Shown: piece after piece, positions 9,190 through 16,733 of the stretch
Layout: the number at the start of each line of letters is the position of its first letter
Numbering within the stretch: the first letter of the stretch is position 1
Source: Mycobacterium sp. 852014-52450_SCH5900713
Lineage (GTDB): Bacteria > Actinomycetota > Actinomycetes > Mycobacteriales > Mycobacteriaceae
DNA: 64,000 bases
Direction of reading: 5' to 3'
Assembly (NCBI RefSeq): GCF_001667075.1
Contig: NZ_LZIL01000035.1
Location: 62,001-126,000 of the forward strand
Position numbers and translations under genes: made by a program
The notes under the pieces: model-generated
Seen by the model: only the letters and a program-made list of their open reading frames with translations
Database searches by the model: none
What the model was told of the DNA's origin: nothing

Positions 9190-9711
9190 ATGCACGACCT
9201 ATTACTCGAGCTGTACAACGGGTGGCGGCCGGCGCTGTACGCGGCCGTCAAGGCGTTAGCACTGTTCCTCACCGCCGCCGCGGCTTTCCGGCTGACGCTG
9301 CGGCGCACGATCGCTGAGTTCACGCCATTCGACTGGGTCACCGCCGTCGCGGTGGGTGCCATCGTCGGTCGCACAGCGACGGCCGCCGGCACCTCGTGGC
9401 TGACCGGAGCGGCCGCGCTGCTCACCCTGATCGCCGCGCACGACATTGTCGCGCGCCTGCGGTTCATTCCATGGGTGCGCAGACTCGTCGATCCGCCGGT
9501 ACGGGTGCTCATCCGTGATGGCCAACTCGACGAGCGGAACCTGCTGCGTTGCAGACTGACTCACGAGGACATGGATGTGATCCTGCGCCAGCACGGTCAC
9601 CGAACCGCTGCCGATGTCCACTTGGCGCTATTCGAGACCAAAGGGGTGGTCTCGGTCTTCGGCGGTCCCGACAGGACGCAAACGACAACCCCGCTGCGAG
9701 GTGATTCATAA
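9190..9711 (+). CDS. DUF421 (YetF-like) membrane protein
   Basis: This 173-residue protein has three N-terminal hydrophobic segments, then a soluble domain with PPVRVLIRDGQLDERNLLR, the pattern of the DUF421/YetF family, and LFETKGVVSVF near the end. GTG 9181 is an alternative start three codons upstream. It sits between the nitrate transporter and a DUF4396 gene; its stop overlaps the next ATG by one base (TAATG), so the three genes are translationally linked. The function of this family is unknown. Confidence 0.8.
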   Translation: MHDLLLELYNGWRPALYAAVKALALFLTAAAAFRLTLRRTIAEFTPFDWVTAVAVGAIVGRTATAAGTSWLTGAAALLTLIAAHDIVARLRFIPWVRRLVDPPVRVLIRDGQLDERNLLRCRLTHEDMDVILRQHGHRTAADVHLALFETKGVVSVFGGPDRTQTTTPLRGDS

Positions 9712-10403
9712 TGGTTCCACCTACCTGGTTGACCGCCGTCTCATGGGTCTCGTTGGCTTTGGGCTTCACAGTGGCGGCCGTAATTCTCGGCGACATCTAC
9801 GCCCGCGGATACCGACAGCGGATGGGCATCATGGAGGCCGTCTGGCCGGTTACCGCGCTCTATTTCGGGCCGGTAGCGCTGTGGATGTATTGGCGCTACG
9901 GCCGTCCGAACAGCCGTCGCTGGTTACGCGAGCACGACCTCGACCGACCGCCCGATAAGCCGGATTGGGCTACCACCGCCATCGGGGTAAGTCACTGTGG
10001 CGCGGGATGCACGCTCGGCGACATCATCGCCGAATTCGCTGTCTTCGCACTCGGCTTGGAGCTGCTTGGGCGCGCCTTGTTGCCCGAATACATCGGCGAC
10101 TATGCCGCCGCCCTGGCGTTGGGTGTCCTGTTCCAGTATTTCGCGATCGCCCCGATGCGCGGGCTGAGCTTCCGGAAAGGCATGCTCGCGGCGGCAAAGG
10201 CTGACGTCTTGTCGCTCACCGCATTTGAAGTTGGCCTGTTCGGCTGGATGGCCGTGATGTCGTTCGCTCTCTTTCCGTCGCCCCTGCATCCCGATTCGGC
10301 CGCGTACTGGTTCCTGATGCAGATCGGGATGATCATCGGGTTCGCAACGGCCTGGCCGGCGAATGTCTGGCTGATCCGACGAGGGATCAAGGAGGCGATG
10401 TAG
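9711..10403 (+). CDS. DUF4396 membrane protein with SHCGAGC motif
   Basis: This 230-residue protein has six or seven hydrophobic segments. The motif SHCGAGCTLGDIIAEF near residue 97, with one His and two Cys, is characteristic of the family and suggests metal or redox chemistry within the membrane. It overlaps the DUF421 gene by one base and closes the narK operon. A paralogue at 13996-14730 lacks the cysteines. No biochemical role is established to my knowledge. Confidence 0.8.
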   Translation: MVPPTWLTAVSWVSLALGFTVAAVILGDIYARGYRQRMGIMEAVWPVTALYFGPVALWMYWRYGRPNSRRWLREHDLDRPPDKPDWATTAIGVSHCGAGCTLGDIIAEFAVFALGLELLGRALLPEYIGDYAAALALGVLFQYFAIAPMRGLSFRKGMLAAAKADVLSLTAFEVGLFGWMAVMSFALFPSPLHPDSAAYWFLMQIGMIIGFATAWPANVWLIRRGIKEAM

Positions 10404-10474
10404 TTCTTTCGTGTGCGCTTAGCAGGTCGGGCGCGCGACGGCACCGGGCATCGGAGTCCGTTCCGGCCAGCGCC

Positions 10475-11680
10475 CTAGGCCGAGACGGGTTTCTTCGCCG
10501 GCGCCGACACCTTCATCAGCTTCATCAGGTTGCCGCCCATGATCTTTGCGACGTCGGCCTCGTCGAAGTCGGTGAGCTCGTCGACGAAGGAGATGGGGTC
10601 CTTCAGGCCTTCGGGATGCGGCCAGTCCGAGCCGAACAGCACCCGGTCGGTACCCACCATCTTGACGATCTCGGTGAACCGGTCCTCCCAGAACGGGGTG
10701 ATGTAGACGCAGCGCTTGAACGCCTCGATGGGATCCTCGCTGAACGACTGCGGCATCTTCTTGTAGACGCCCTTGAGGCCCTTGAAAAGGTCCGGCACCC
10801 AGTCGGCGCCGTTTTCGATCGACAAGATCCGCAGCTCGGGATTGCGGGAGAGCGCGCCGTGGCAGACCAGCGCACCCATCGCGTCCAGGATCGGCCGGTG
10901 GCCCATCGCGAAGCTCCGGAACGCGGTCGGCTTGAAAGGCAGGAACTCGTCGCCCGGCTCCCACACGTTCGCGAACTCCGAGTAGCCACTGTCCGAAGCG
11001 TGCATCGAGACCGGAATCTCGGCCTTGATGCAGGCCTGCCAGAACGGGTCGAACTCCTCGAGGCCGAACGACCGGCTGCCCTTGTAGCCGGGCACCGGCG
11101 CTGGGCGGACCAGCACGGTGCGCGCGCCGCGCTCCAGGCACCACTGAAGCTCTTCTAGCGCGCGGTCGACGATCGGCAGCGTGATCACCGGGGTGGCGAA
11201 GATGCGGTCCTTGTAGTTGAACGACCATTGCTCGTGCATCCACTGGTTCAGCGCGTGGATGACGTCGTGGGTCATCTCCGGGTCGTCCTTCATGCGCTCC
11301 TCGACCAGGCTGGCCAGGGTCGGGAACATCAGGGCGTAGTCGATGCCCAGCTCGTCCATGACCTCCAGCCGCGCGCCCGGCTCGCGGAAGGCGGGGATGG
11401 CCTTCATCGGCTCACCCAGGATCTCCCGGTAGCTCTTGCCCTGCGCGCCGTTGCGGAAGTAGTCCTCCTGGGCGCCCGGCTTGGCGACCTTCTCGAAGGT
11501 CGGGTTCGGGATGTACTCGCTGATGTGGCCGCGTACCACGATCTTGGTGCGGCCGCGCACCTGCACGTAGTCGATGACGTTCTTGCGCTTCTCCGGGAGG
11601 AACTTGGTCAGTGCCTCCTGCGGCTCGTACATGTGGTTGTCCGCGTCGAAAACGGGGAAGGAAAGTTCGCGAGACGGCAT
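10475..11680 (-). CDS. Amidohydrolase family 2 (ACMSD-like TIM barrel)
   Basis: This 401-residue protein starts MPSRELSFPVFDADNHMYEP, where DADNHMYEP is the variant metal motif of mycobacterial amidohydrolase-2 proteins. SMHASDSG and LFGSDWPHPEG near the C-terminus supply the other expected metal and catalytic residues. It is probably a cytosolic hydrolase or decarboxylase; substrate unknown. ATG 11680 has a GGAG site and matches the family start, so an upstream extension of 47 residues was rejected. A 19-bp palindrome lies 38 bp upstream and probably controls it, with the TetR-thioesterase gene behind it as the likely regulator. Confidence 0.85.
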   Translation of the reverse strand: MPSRELSFPVFDADNHMYEPQEALTKFLPEKRKNVIDYVQVRGRTKIVVRGHISEYIPNPTFEKVAKPGAQEDYFRNGAQGKSYREILGEPMKAIPAFREPGARLEVMDELGIDYALMFPTLASLVEERMKDDPEMTHDVIHALNQWMHEQWSFNYKDRIFATPVITLPIVDRALEELQWCLERGARTVLVRPAPVPGYKGSRSFGLEEFDPFWQACIKAEIPVSMHASDSGYSEFANVWEPGDEFLPFKPTAFRSFAMGHRPILDAMGALVCHGALSRNPELRILSIENGADWVPDLFKGLKGVYKKMPQSFSEDPIEAFKRCVYITPFWEDRFTEIVKMVGTDRVLFGSDWPHPEGLKDPISFVDELTDFDEADVAKIMGGNLMKLMKVSAPAKKPVSA

Positions 11681-11717
11681 GGCGATCTCCTTGCGGAAGT
11701 ACTCGGGTTCTCGGTAG

Positions 11718-11736
11718 GTGGTAATGACGTTACCAC
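11718..11736. promoter_or_regulatory. TetR-type operator palindrome
   Basis: GTGGTAA-TGACG-TTACCAC is a perfect 7-bp inverted repeat 38 bp before the amidohydrolase start. Part of it (ATGA-[CG]-GTTACC) recurs at 12921-12930, upstream of the TetR-thioesterase gene, which suggests one regulator for both. Confidence 0.55.
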
Positions 11737-11785
11737 TTTGGTCCCGCCGCGTGTAGCGCCACCGGGGCCCGGTCGTCGCGCTGGC

Positions 11786-11833
11786 CGTCACGCTGGCGTG
11801 ACGTTCGATGGCAACTGCCACGCTGGCGTGACG
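11786..11833. repeat. Paired GTCACGC..GCGTGAC palindromes, copy A
   Basis: Two 18-bp elements start 30 bp apart. The first, CGTCACGCTGGCGTGACG, is a perfect 8-bp inverted repeat; the second has one altered arm. They begin 13 bp after the TetR-thioesterase stop when read on the minus strand. The same arrangement recurs at 60533-60580 after acpS. They may be terminator hairpins or a dispersed repeat. Confidence 0.6.
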
Positions 11834-11846
11834 CTCGTAGCCCCGG

Positions 11847-12878
11847 CTAAGCGTCTGGCCAGTTGGGAAGCTCCGGCGTCGTCCCGTTGATGACGGCGAA
11901 ATTCACCGTCGCGGTCGCGGCGAGCTCGTCGCCGGCCTCGCCGTAGATGTCCACCTGCATCACCATCGCCCGTCGCCCGGCCCGCAGCATCCGGGGGACC
12001 GCGAAGGCGGAGCCCTGGCGGATCGGGCGCAGGTACCGAATGAAGAGGTCCGCCGTCGTCATCGTGGTGTCCGACTGCAGGTAGTCCAGCCCGAATTGTC
12101 CGCCCGCTACATCGACGAGCGTCGCGATCAGGCCGCCCTGCAGTGCCCCGGACGTGTTGACGACGGCCGGGCTGACCGGCATGGTCATCGCGAATTCGCC
12201 ATCGCGGGTTCCCGGCCGCATGCCGATCTGCGCGAAAAGTTCGCTCAGCGACGGCGTGCTCGATTCTTCTTCGCCGTCCCGGATACCCAGGGCGCGACTG
12301 CAGAAGTCATACAGTTGACCGACGTCGACCGGAGCTCCGTTCAATTCCGTTCCCAGCCAATGCAATCGCTGTGCCCCCATCACCGTCTGCATGACGATGG
12401 CGGCCGCCGCCCCGACGTCCACTCCCGGGTTGAAGACGCCCTCGGTGATGCCCTGCCCCACGAGGTCGCGAATGAGTCGATGCAAGGGTGAGAGCACCCG
12501 GGCGTAGTCGCGTGGACGGGTCTCGGCCAGATGTTGGTTGTAGAGGGTCAGTGCGCGATTGAGGCTGTCTTGGGTGGTCGATTCCGGTTGCTGACTGATG
12601 CGATCGATCACCAGCTTCAGCGCCGCGGTGCTGTCCAGCCCGTCCGTCTCGGCGCGCCACGTCAGAACCGATTGGGCGATGGTCCGGTCGAACAGCGCGA
12701 GCAGCAGCTCGTCTTTGCTGCTGAAATGCTGGTAAAAGGCGCGCAGCGACGTTTTGGAGCGGGCGACGACCTCCTGCACGGTGAAGTCGGTGCGTCCCGT
12801 CTCGCCCAATATCTCGACCGCCGTCTTGATGAAGCGGTCGCCGCGCGTCACTTCGACGTCGTCGCCAAGGTCGGTCAT
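11847..12878 (-). CDS. TetR regulator fused to a PaaI-type thioesterase domain
   Basis: This 343-residue protein combines a TetR module with a hot-dog fold. Residues 10-60 form the helix-turn-helix (TVQEVVARSKTSLRAFYQHF). Residues about 70-200 form a ligand domain. Residues about 205-335 show SGALQGGLIATLVDVAGG, the PaaI acyl-CoA thioesterase signature. I infer that the C-terminal domain senses or hydrolyses an acyl-CoA. Probable targets are its own promoter and the amidohydrolase gene next to it. It is divergent from an SDR gene. A standalone TetR of normal length would end near residue 200. Confidence 0.87.
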   Translation of the reverse strand: MTDLGDDVEVTRGDRFIKTAVEILGETGRTDFTVQEVVARSKTSLRAFYQHFSSKDELLLALFDRTIAQSVLTWRAETDGLDSTAALKLVIDRISQQPESTTQDSLNRALTLYNQHLAETRPRDYARVLSPLHRLIRDLVGQGITEGVFNPGVDVGAAAAIVMQTVMGAQRLHWLGTELNGAPVDVGQLYDFCSRALGIRDGEEESSTPSLSELFAQIGMRPGTRDGEFAMTMPVSPAVVNTSGALQGGLIATLVDVAGGQFGLDYLQSDTTMTTADLFIRYLRPIRQGSAFAVPRMLRAGRRAMVMQVDIYGEAGDELAATATVNFAVINGTTPELPNWPDA

Positions 12879-13062
12879 GAGCGATTCGTCCCCTTCCCTG
12901 GCGCGTTGCGCGCTATGAGAATGAGGTTACCGCGGGCACGTTGTGTATCCGAGAAACCGGCGATTCCGGCCGACACATGGTTCACAGAGACGTGGGTCGC
13001 CTCGGCGGCTTCGTTGTCACGATCCGCTCTACCAGCCGCGATTCAGGGATTAGGCTGCTGAA

Positions 13063-13920
13063 ATGGCAGCGAGCATGTCCGGGAAGGTTGCATTCGTCAC
13101 CGGCGGCGCGTCCGGCATCGGCGCGGCATTGACCACCGCGCTGGTCGACGGGCACGCCGAGGTCTGGATCGCCGATCGGCAGATCGGCCCTGCGCGGGAG
13201 TTCGCACAACGCCTCAACAGCGGCGGTGGTAAGGCGCACGCGATCGAACTCGATGTGCGCGACTACCCATCGTTTGAGCGCGCCGTCGCCGAGGCGGTGC
13301 AGCAGTCCGGGCGGATCGACTACCTGTTCAACAATGCCGGCATCGGAGTCGCCGGTGAGGTCGACAAGTACACGCTCGACGATTGGAACGACGTCTTCGA
13401 CGTGAACCTGCGCGGTGTCGTGCACGGTATCCAAGCGGTGTATCCGATCATGATCCGGCAGCACTCCGGGCATATCGTGAACACGGCCTCCATGGCCGGT
13501 CTCATGACAACCGCGGGCCAGGCAAGCTACACCGCCACCAAACACGCCGTCGTCGCGTTGTCGAAATCGTTACGGCTAGAGGCCGAGCGCCACGGGGTTC
13601 AGGTCTCGGTGCTCTGCCCTGGTGTGATCCGGACCCCGATCCTTACCGGCGGCAAGTACGGACGGACTGATCTGGCAGGCATCAGCAACGAGGAAATCCT
13701 CAAGATGTGGGAACGGTTGCACCCGATGGCGCCCGAAAAATTTGCCGAGCGCGCGCTTCGAGCCGTCTTGCGTGGGGATGCGATCATCGTGGTGCCCACC
13801 TGGTGGAAGGCATTTTGGTACCTCGAGCGGCTCTCGCCGGCGCTGTCGATGCGAGCGGCCAAAGGAATGCTCAGGCACGCTCGCGGAATGGAGCAGGCCG
13901 CGGCGCCGCGGGCGGGTTGA
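13063..13920 (+). CDS. Short-chain dehydrogenase/reductase
   Basis: This 285-residue classical SDR carries TGGASGIG (residues ~13-20) for NAD(P) binding, NNAGIG, and YTATK as the catalytic Tyr-x3-Lys with a Ser in NTASMAG. The C-terminal ~60 residues include WWKAFWYLERLSPAL, a hydrophobic stretch often seen in lipid-associated SDRs. The start may be ATG 13063 or ATG 13075; no strong ribosome site decides. It is divergent from the TetR-thioesterase gene, so shared control is possible. Substrate unknown. Confidence 0.87.
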   Translation: MAASMSGKVAFVTGGASGIGAALTTALVDGHAEVWIADRQIGPAREFAQRLNSGGGKAHAIELDVRDYPSFERAVAEAVQQSGRIDYLFNNAGIGVAGEVDKYTLDDWNDVFDVNLRGVVHGIQAVYPIMIRQHSGHIVNTASMAGLMTTAGQASYTATKHAVVALSKSLRLEAERHGVQVSVLCPGVIRTPILTGGKYGRTDLAGISNEEILKMWERLHPMAPEKFAERALRAVLRGDAIIVVPTWWKAFWYLERLSPALSMRAAKGMLRHARGMEQAAAPRAG

Positions 13921-13995
13921 CGGCCTGGGCGCCGGTGCCTGTCCTCGGGTTGTGGAAATGACTACGGCATCAACGGCTTTCGAGGTCGCGAGCGG

Positions 13996-14730
13996 TTAGT
14001 GGGCCGTCTCCACCCGCGGGGCGCGGGTAATCGCAGACGTGCCCTTCGCCTTGGTCGCCTCCTTGGAGAGCAGCCACCAGACCATCGGATAGGCGGTGGC
14101 GAACCCGAGCCACATGCCGGCCCACATGACGAGCCAGAACGCCATGGAAGCCGGGGAGTAGCCCAAGACGAACGCGACGAGCAGCATGGAGGCTCCCATG
14201 CCCACGTCGAATGCGACGATCGCGAGAACCGAGATCTGCGACGCGGCCCACAGGCGGTGGCGCACGGGGTGGATCCGGCCGGTCAGCGACAGCGAGTGAT
14301 ACTCGAAGGCGATCAGCAGCGGGAGCGCAAAAGCCGCAATCAGCAACATCATTGGCCACACTCCCTGACCGGCAATCGTCATCCCGGTCCACATCACCAA
14401 CGGCATGGCGATCATGTGGCCAACGAACGAGACGGCACCGCCCGGAATCGTCTGCACGGCCGCCGTCGCCGCCGGGCCCAGCGCGGGTGTGCGCCTGTGT
14501 TGTCGCTGCCAGCGTGGGGTCGCCGGCCTGCCCCAGCGGTAGTAGGCCCACCACGCCAGCGGACCGGCGTAGATAGCGGTGATCGGCCAGACTGCCTCCA
14601 TCGCGCGCAGTGGCTGCCGATAACCACCCACGTAGATATCCGCGAGCATGGTTCCGGCCAGGAGCGTGCCAAGGCCGGTCACAATCCACGCCAAGAGCGT
14701 CACCCATTCGGGTGCGGGCATAGCCATCAT
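13996..14730 (-). CDS. DUF4396 membrane protein, cysteine-free paralogue
   Basis: This 244-residue protein has about seven hydrophobic segments. It parallels the 9711-10403 protein, for example ADIYVGGYRQPLRAMEAVWPITA here against GDIYARGYRQRMGIMEAVWPVTA-like residues there. The SHCGAGC motif is replaced by a region with a single His (FVGHMIAMP). The first of three close ATGs, 14730, has AGGA about 8 bp upstream. It converges with the SDR gene. Loss of the cysteines suggests a changed or lost redox/metal function. Confidence 0.75.
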   Translation of the reverse strand: MMAMPAPEWVTLLAWIVTGLGTLLAGTMLADIYVGGYRQPLRAMEAVWPITAIYAGPLAWWAYYRWGRPATPRWQRQHRRTPALGPAATAAVQTIPGGAVSFVGHMIAMPLVMWTGMTIAGQGVWPMMLLIAAFALPLLIAFEYHSLSLTGRIHPVRHRLWAASQISVLAIVAFDVGMGASMLLVAFVLGYSPASMAFWLVMWAGMWLGFATAYPMVWWLLSKEATKAKGTSAITRAPRVETAH

Positions 14731-14813
14731 GATCTTGGTCCTTTCGGTTTCGGCGGAAAACTGAATCTCGTTGTAAGGATGAAAATTTCGTCCTGTGTCA
14801 TCGTCATGGCGAT

Positions 14814-15929
14814 TCAGGCGACGCCCTGCTGGGCGAGCAGGGCATCGGCCAGTTGGACGACCTCGTCGGCGCAGCCCCATGACAGGGTGACGCCCGCACC
14901 GCCGTGTCCGTAGTTGTGCACGATCCGGCTGCCAGGTTCGAGCTGCAGCCGCACACCGCCTTCGCGGAACGGCCGCAGCCCGACCCGAACCGGGTCGACG
15001 GCGTCCAGTCGGACGTCGCGCAGAATCGGCAAGAACTCCCTGCAGCGGTCGAGCATCTCCCGCAGCGGGGGATAACTGTCCAAGCCGAGGTCGGTGCGGT
15101 ACTCACCGGGCTCGACCAGGCCGCCTAGCAGCAGCCGGTTAGCCCCGCGGGGCACGATGAAGACCATGTCCTGGTTGTCGGTGCTCGCATCGTTGGCCAC
15201 TGCGTGGGCCGCGGTCACGCGCGCCATGTGGTTGCCGTCGTTGATCACTCGCAGCAGCGCGCCCCGGTGCGGCACCATGGTCGGGTCGCCGGCCAGTTCG
15301 CGCGCTCCCAGTCCCGAGCAGTTGACGATCAGCTCGGTCCCGTACTCCGCGAGCAGCTTGTCCTGCTGCTCGTTGAGCGGCCCGTGGATGCTGCGCCGGC
15401 TGACGGTCACACCGGCTGCCTCGGCTTGGCGGGCCAGCCATGCGAGGTACCAGTCGGTGTCGATGGTGGGCGCCAGGTAGGAATAGGCGTCCACCACCCC
15501 GGCGTCGGGGCTGACACCGTGGGCGGCGATCAGGTCGGGGTTGCGTACGAACCCGGGTACGAACCGTCCGACCTCGGTCATCTTCGCCAGCTCGGCCGGA
15601 TCCTCATCGATCGGGCGGGTGAAGTAGAACACCGCCGGGCGCAGGCTCACCCCGGTTCGCGGGTCGGCGGCGAGCCGTGCGAAGCGCATGTAGGAGTGCC
15701 GCGCCCACTCCGCAGAACGACCCAGTACGGATTGGTCGTGGTGGCGGCCGCACACCGATGGTGGCCATTCCCATAGGGCGCCGGCCACCGTCGACACCGT
15801 ATCGATGCCGAACCGATCGGCGGCAACGACGACACGCCAGCCCCGGCGGGCCAGCACCAGCGCCGTGGTCCACCCGCTCACCCCGGCCCCGATCACCAGC
15901 GCGCTCGGCCGGTCCATGTGCGCCGTCAT
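14814..15929 (-). CDS. FAD-dependent D-amino-acid oxidase-like protein
   Basis: This 371-residue protein has an N-terminal dinucleotide fold (VIGAGVSGWTTALVLARRGW). Its C-terminal signature IVHNYGHGGAGVTLSWG is characteristic of D-amino-acid and D-aspartate oxidases. It should oxidise a D-amino acid, or a similar secondary amine, to an imino acid with H2O2 release. GGGAGG about 8 bp upstream fixes ATG 15929; a 561-residue reading through the upstream gene was rejected. A 25-codon reading frame upstream ends with its stop overlapping this ATG, hinting at translational coupling. Confidence 0.87.
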   Translation of the reverse strand: MTAHMDRPSALVIGAGVSGWTTALVLARRGWRVVVAADRFGIDTVSTVAGALWEWPPSVCGRHHDQSVLGRSAEWARHSYMRFARLAADPRTGVSLRPAVFYFTRPIDEDPAELAKMTEVGRFVPGFVRNPDLIAAHGVSPDAGVVDAYSYLAPTIDTDWYLAWLARQAEAAGVTVSRRSIHGPLNEQQDKLLAEYGTELIVNCSGLGARELAGDPTMVPHRGALLRVINDGNHMARVTAAHAVANDASTDNQDMVFIVPRGANRLLLGGLVEPGEYRTDLGLDSYPPLREMLDRCREFLPILRDVRLDAVDPVRVGLRPFREGGVRLQLEPGSRIVHNYGHGGAGVTLSWGCADEVVQLADALLAQQGVA

Positions 15930-16003
15930 GACCGCGCCTCCCACCGGTTTTCGGTATTGACGCAGCGAAACTGATCGGCACATGTCGATAGGACAAAACT
16001 CAT
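15926..16003 (-). CDS. Possible leader peptide of the oxidase gene
   Basis: On the minus strand, ATG at 16003 opens a 25-residue frame that reads MSFVLSTCADQFRCVNTENR and then five more residues. Its TGA overlaps the oxidase ATG as ATGA. GAGAGA lies a few bases before the start. Two cysteines in a short, perfectly coupled frame resemble mycobacterial leader peptides that adjust downstream translation. The sequence alone cannot prove it is translated. Confidence 0.4.
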   Translation of the reverse strand: MSFVLSTCADQFRCVNTENRWEARS

Positions 16004-16111
16004 GGATCTCTCGTTTCTCGATTTGAACGCCACGGGATCTGCGCGCGGCGACGAATAAGGACAGCGGCGATCGGCCGACGGGGGAACCCACGACGGCTTG
16101 ACGCTGACCGA

Positions 16112-16528
16112 TCAGATACGAGCGATGCAGAAGCGGGTCAGGATATTTCGACCCGAACGGTGACTGACGAACCCGGCGGTTTGAGGTGGACCCCGCGGTG
16201 CCGAAACCACTGGCCAAGCCAGTGAACCGGCCAGCACCACCGCGATGACGACGGCAAGTTCCACTAGATCGCTTGTCGAGCATGCCTGTGCCACGTGCTT
16301 GCAGGCCCGGTCCAGCGGCGAGCATGAGCCGCCGTCGGCCGGTGCGAGGCGAGCCGGCGTGGCAACGTCGTGGCCGGCGGCGGCCGCCGCGCGGGACGGC
16401 ATCCCAGGAGCCGCTGTCGCCACGTGGGGCAGATGGCACCCCGCGGCGAAGCCCACTGCCCAGAAAAGGGCCAGGACCGCGGTGGTGTACCGCAGCCACT
16501 GGTTTGTCCGGACGGTGTGCAGGCGCAT
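16112..16528 (-). CDS. LpqS-like small secreted or lipid-anchored protein
   Basis: This 138-residue protein starts MRLHTVRTNQWLRYTT, followed by a hydrophobic stretch ending FAAGC, a possible lipobox. A second hydrophobic segment (LAVVIAVVLAGSLAW) lies near residue 105. The C-terminus GRNILTRFCIARI resembles my recollection of the end of mycobacterial LpqS, a copper-induced RicR-regulon lipoprotein. The start ATG 16528 places the copper-type palindrome at 16545-16561 in its leader/promoter; a GTG at 16570 would run through that palindrome. A role in copper handling is inferred. Confidence 0.6.
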   Translation of the reverse strand: MRLHTVRTNQWLRYTTAVLALFWAVGFAAGCHLPHVATAAPGMPSRAAAAAGHDVATPARLAPADGGSCSPLDRACKHVAQACSTSDLVELAVVIAVVLAGSLAWPVVSAPRGPPQTAGFVSHRSGRNILTRFCIARI

Positions 16529-16544
16529 AGCAGTGGCGATGCTA

Positions 16545-16561
16545 TCACCCCCCGGGGGTAT
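16545..16561. promoter_or_regulatory. RicR/CsoR-like copper operator, site 1
   Basis: TCACCC-CCCGG-GGGTAT lies 17 bp before the LpqS-like start. It matches an ATACCC-N5-GGGTAT pattern at 11 of 12 arm positions. This is the type of palindrome bound by copper-sensing CsoR/RicR repressors. Confidence 0.5.
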
Positions 16562-16677
16562 ATTCCACACGAACGCGCGCTGGCAGTACGAACGGTCGTT
16601 TTTATGACGAATCAGGTTGTTGTCAGCGAATTTTCAGGAAAGAGGATCGGATTTTCACTATATCCGCGTGTCGATCA

Positions 16678-16694
16678 ATACCCATACAGGGTAT
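16678..16694. promoter_or_regulatory. RicR/CsoR-like copper operator, site 2
   Basis: ATACCC-ATACA-GGGTAT is a perfect 6-bp inverted repeat with the same 5-bp spacer as site 1. It lies about 150 bp upstream of the LpqS-like start and 40 bp beyond the aldehyde dehydrogenase stop. No convincing small gene was found between the two sites. Confidence 0.5.
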
Positions 16695-16733
16695 AGATTC
16701 GTGCCGACACCAAACTTCCGGTGTGGGTGTCGT

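Noticed and set aside
15930..16499. N-terminal extension making the amino-acid-oxidase protein 561 residues
   Set aside because: It crosses the LpqS-like gene in another frame, lacks family similarity, and ATG 15929 has a strong GGGAGG site.
16604..16696. 30-codon open frame on the plus strand near the second copper-type palindrome
   Set aside because: It has no ribosome site, no cysteine-rich metallothionein pattern and runs through the palindrome; chance is more likely.
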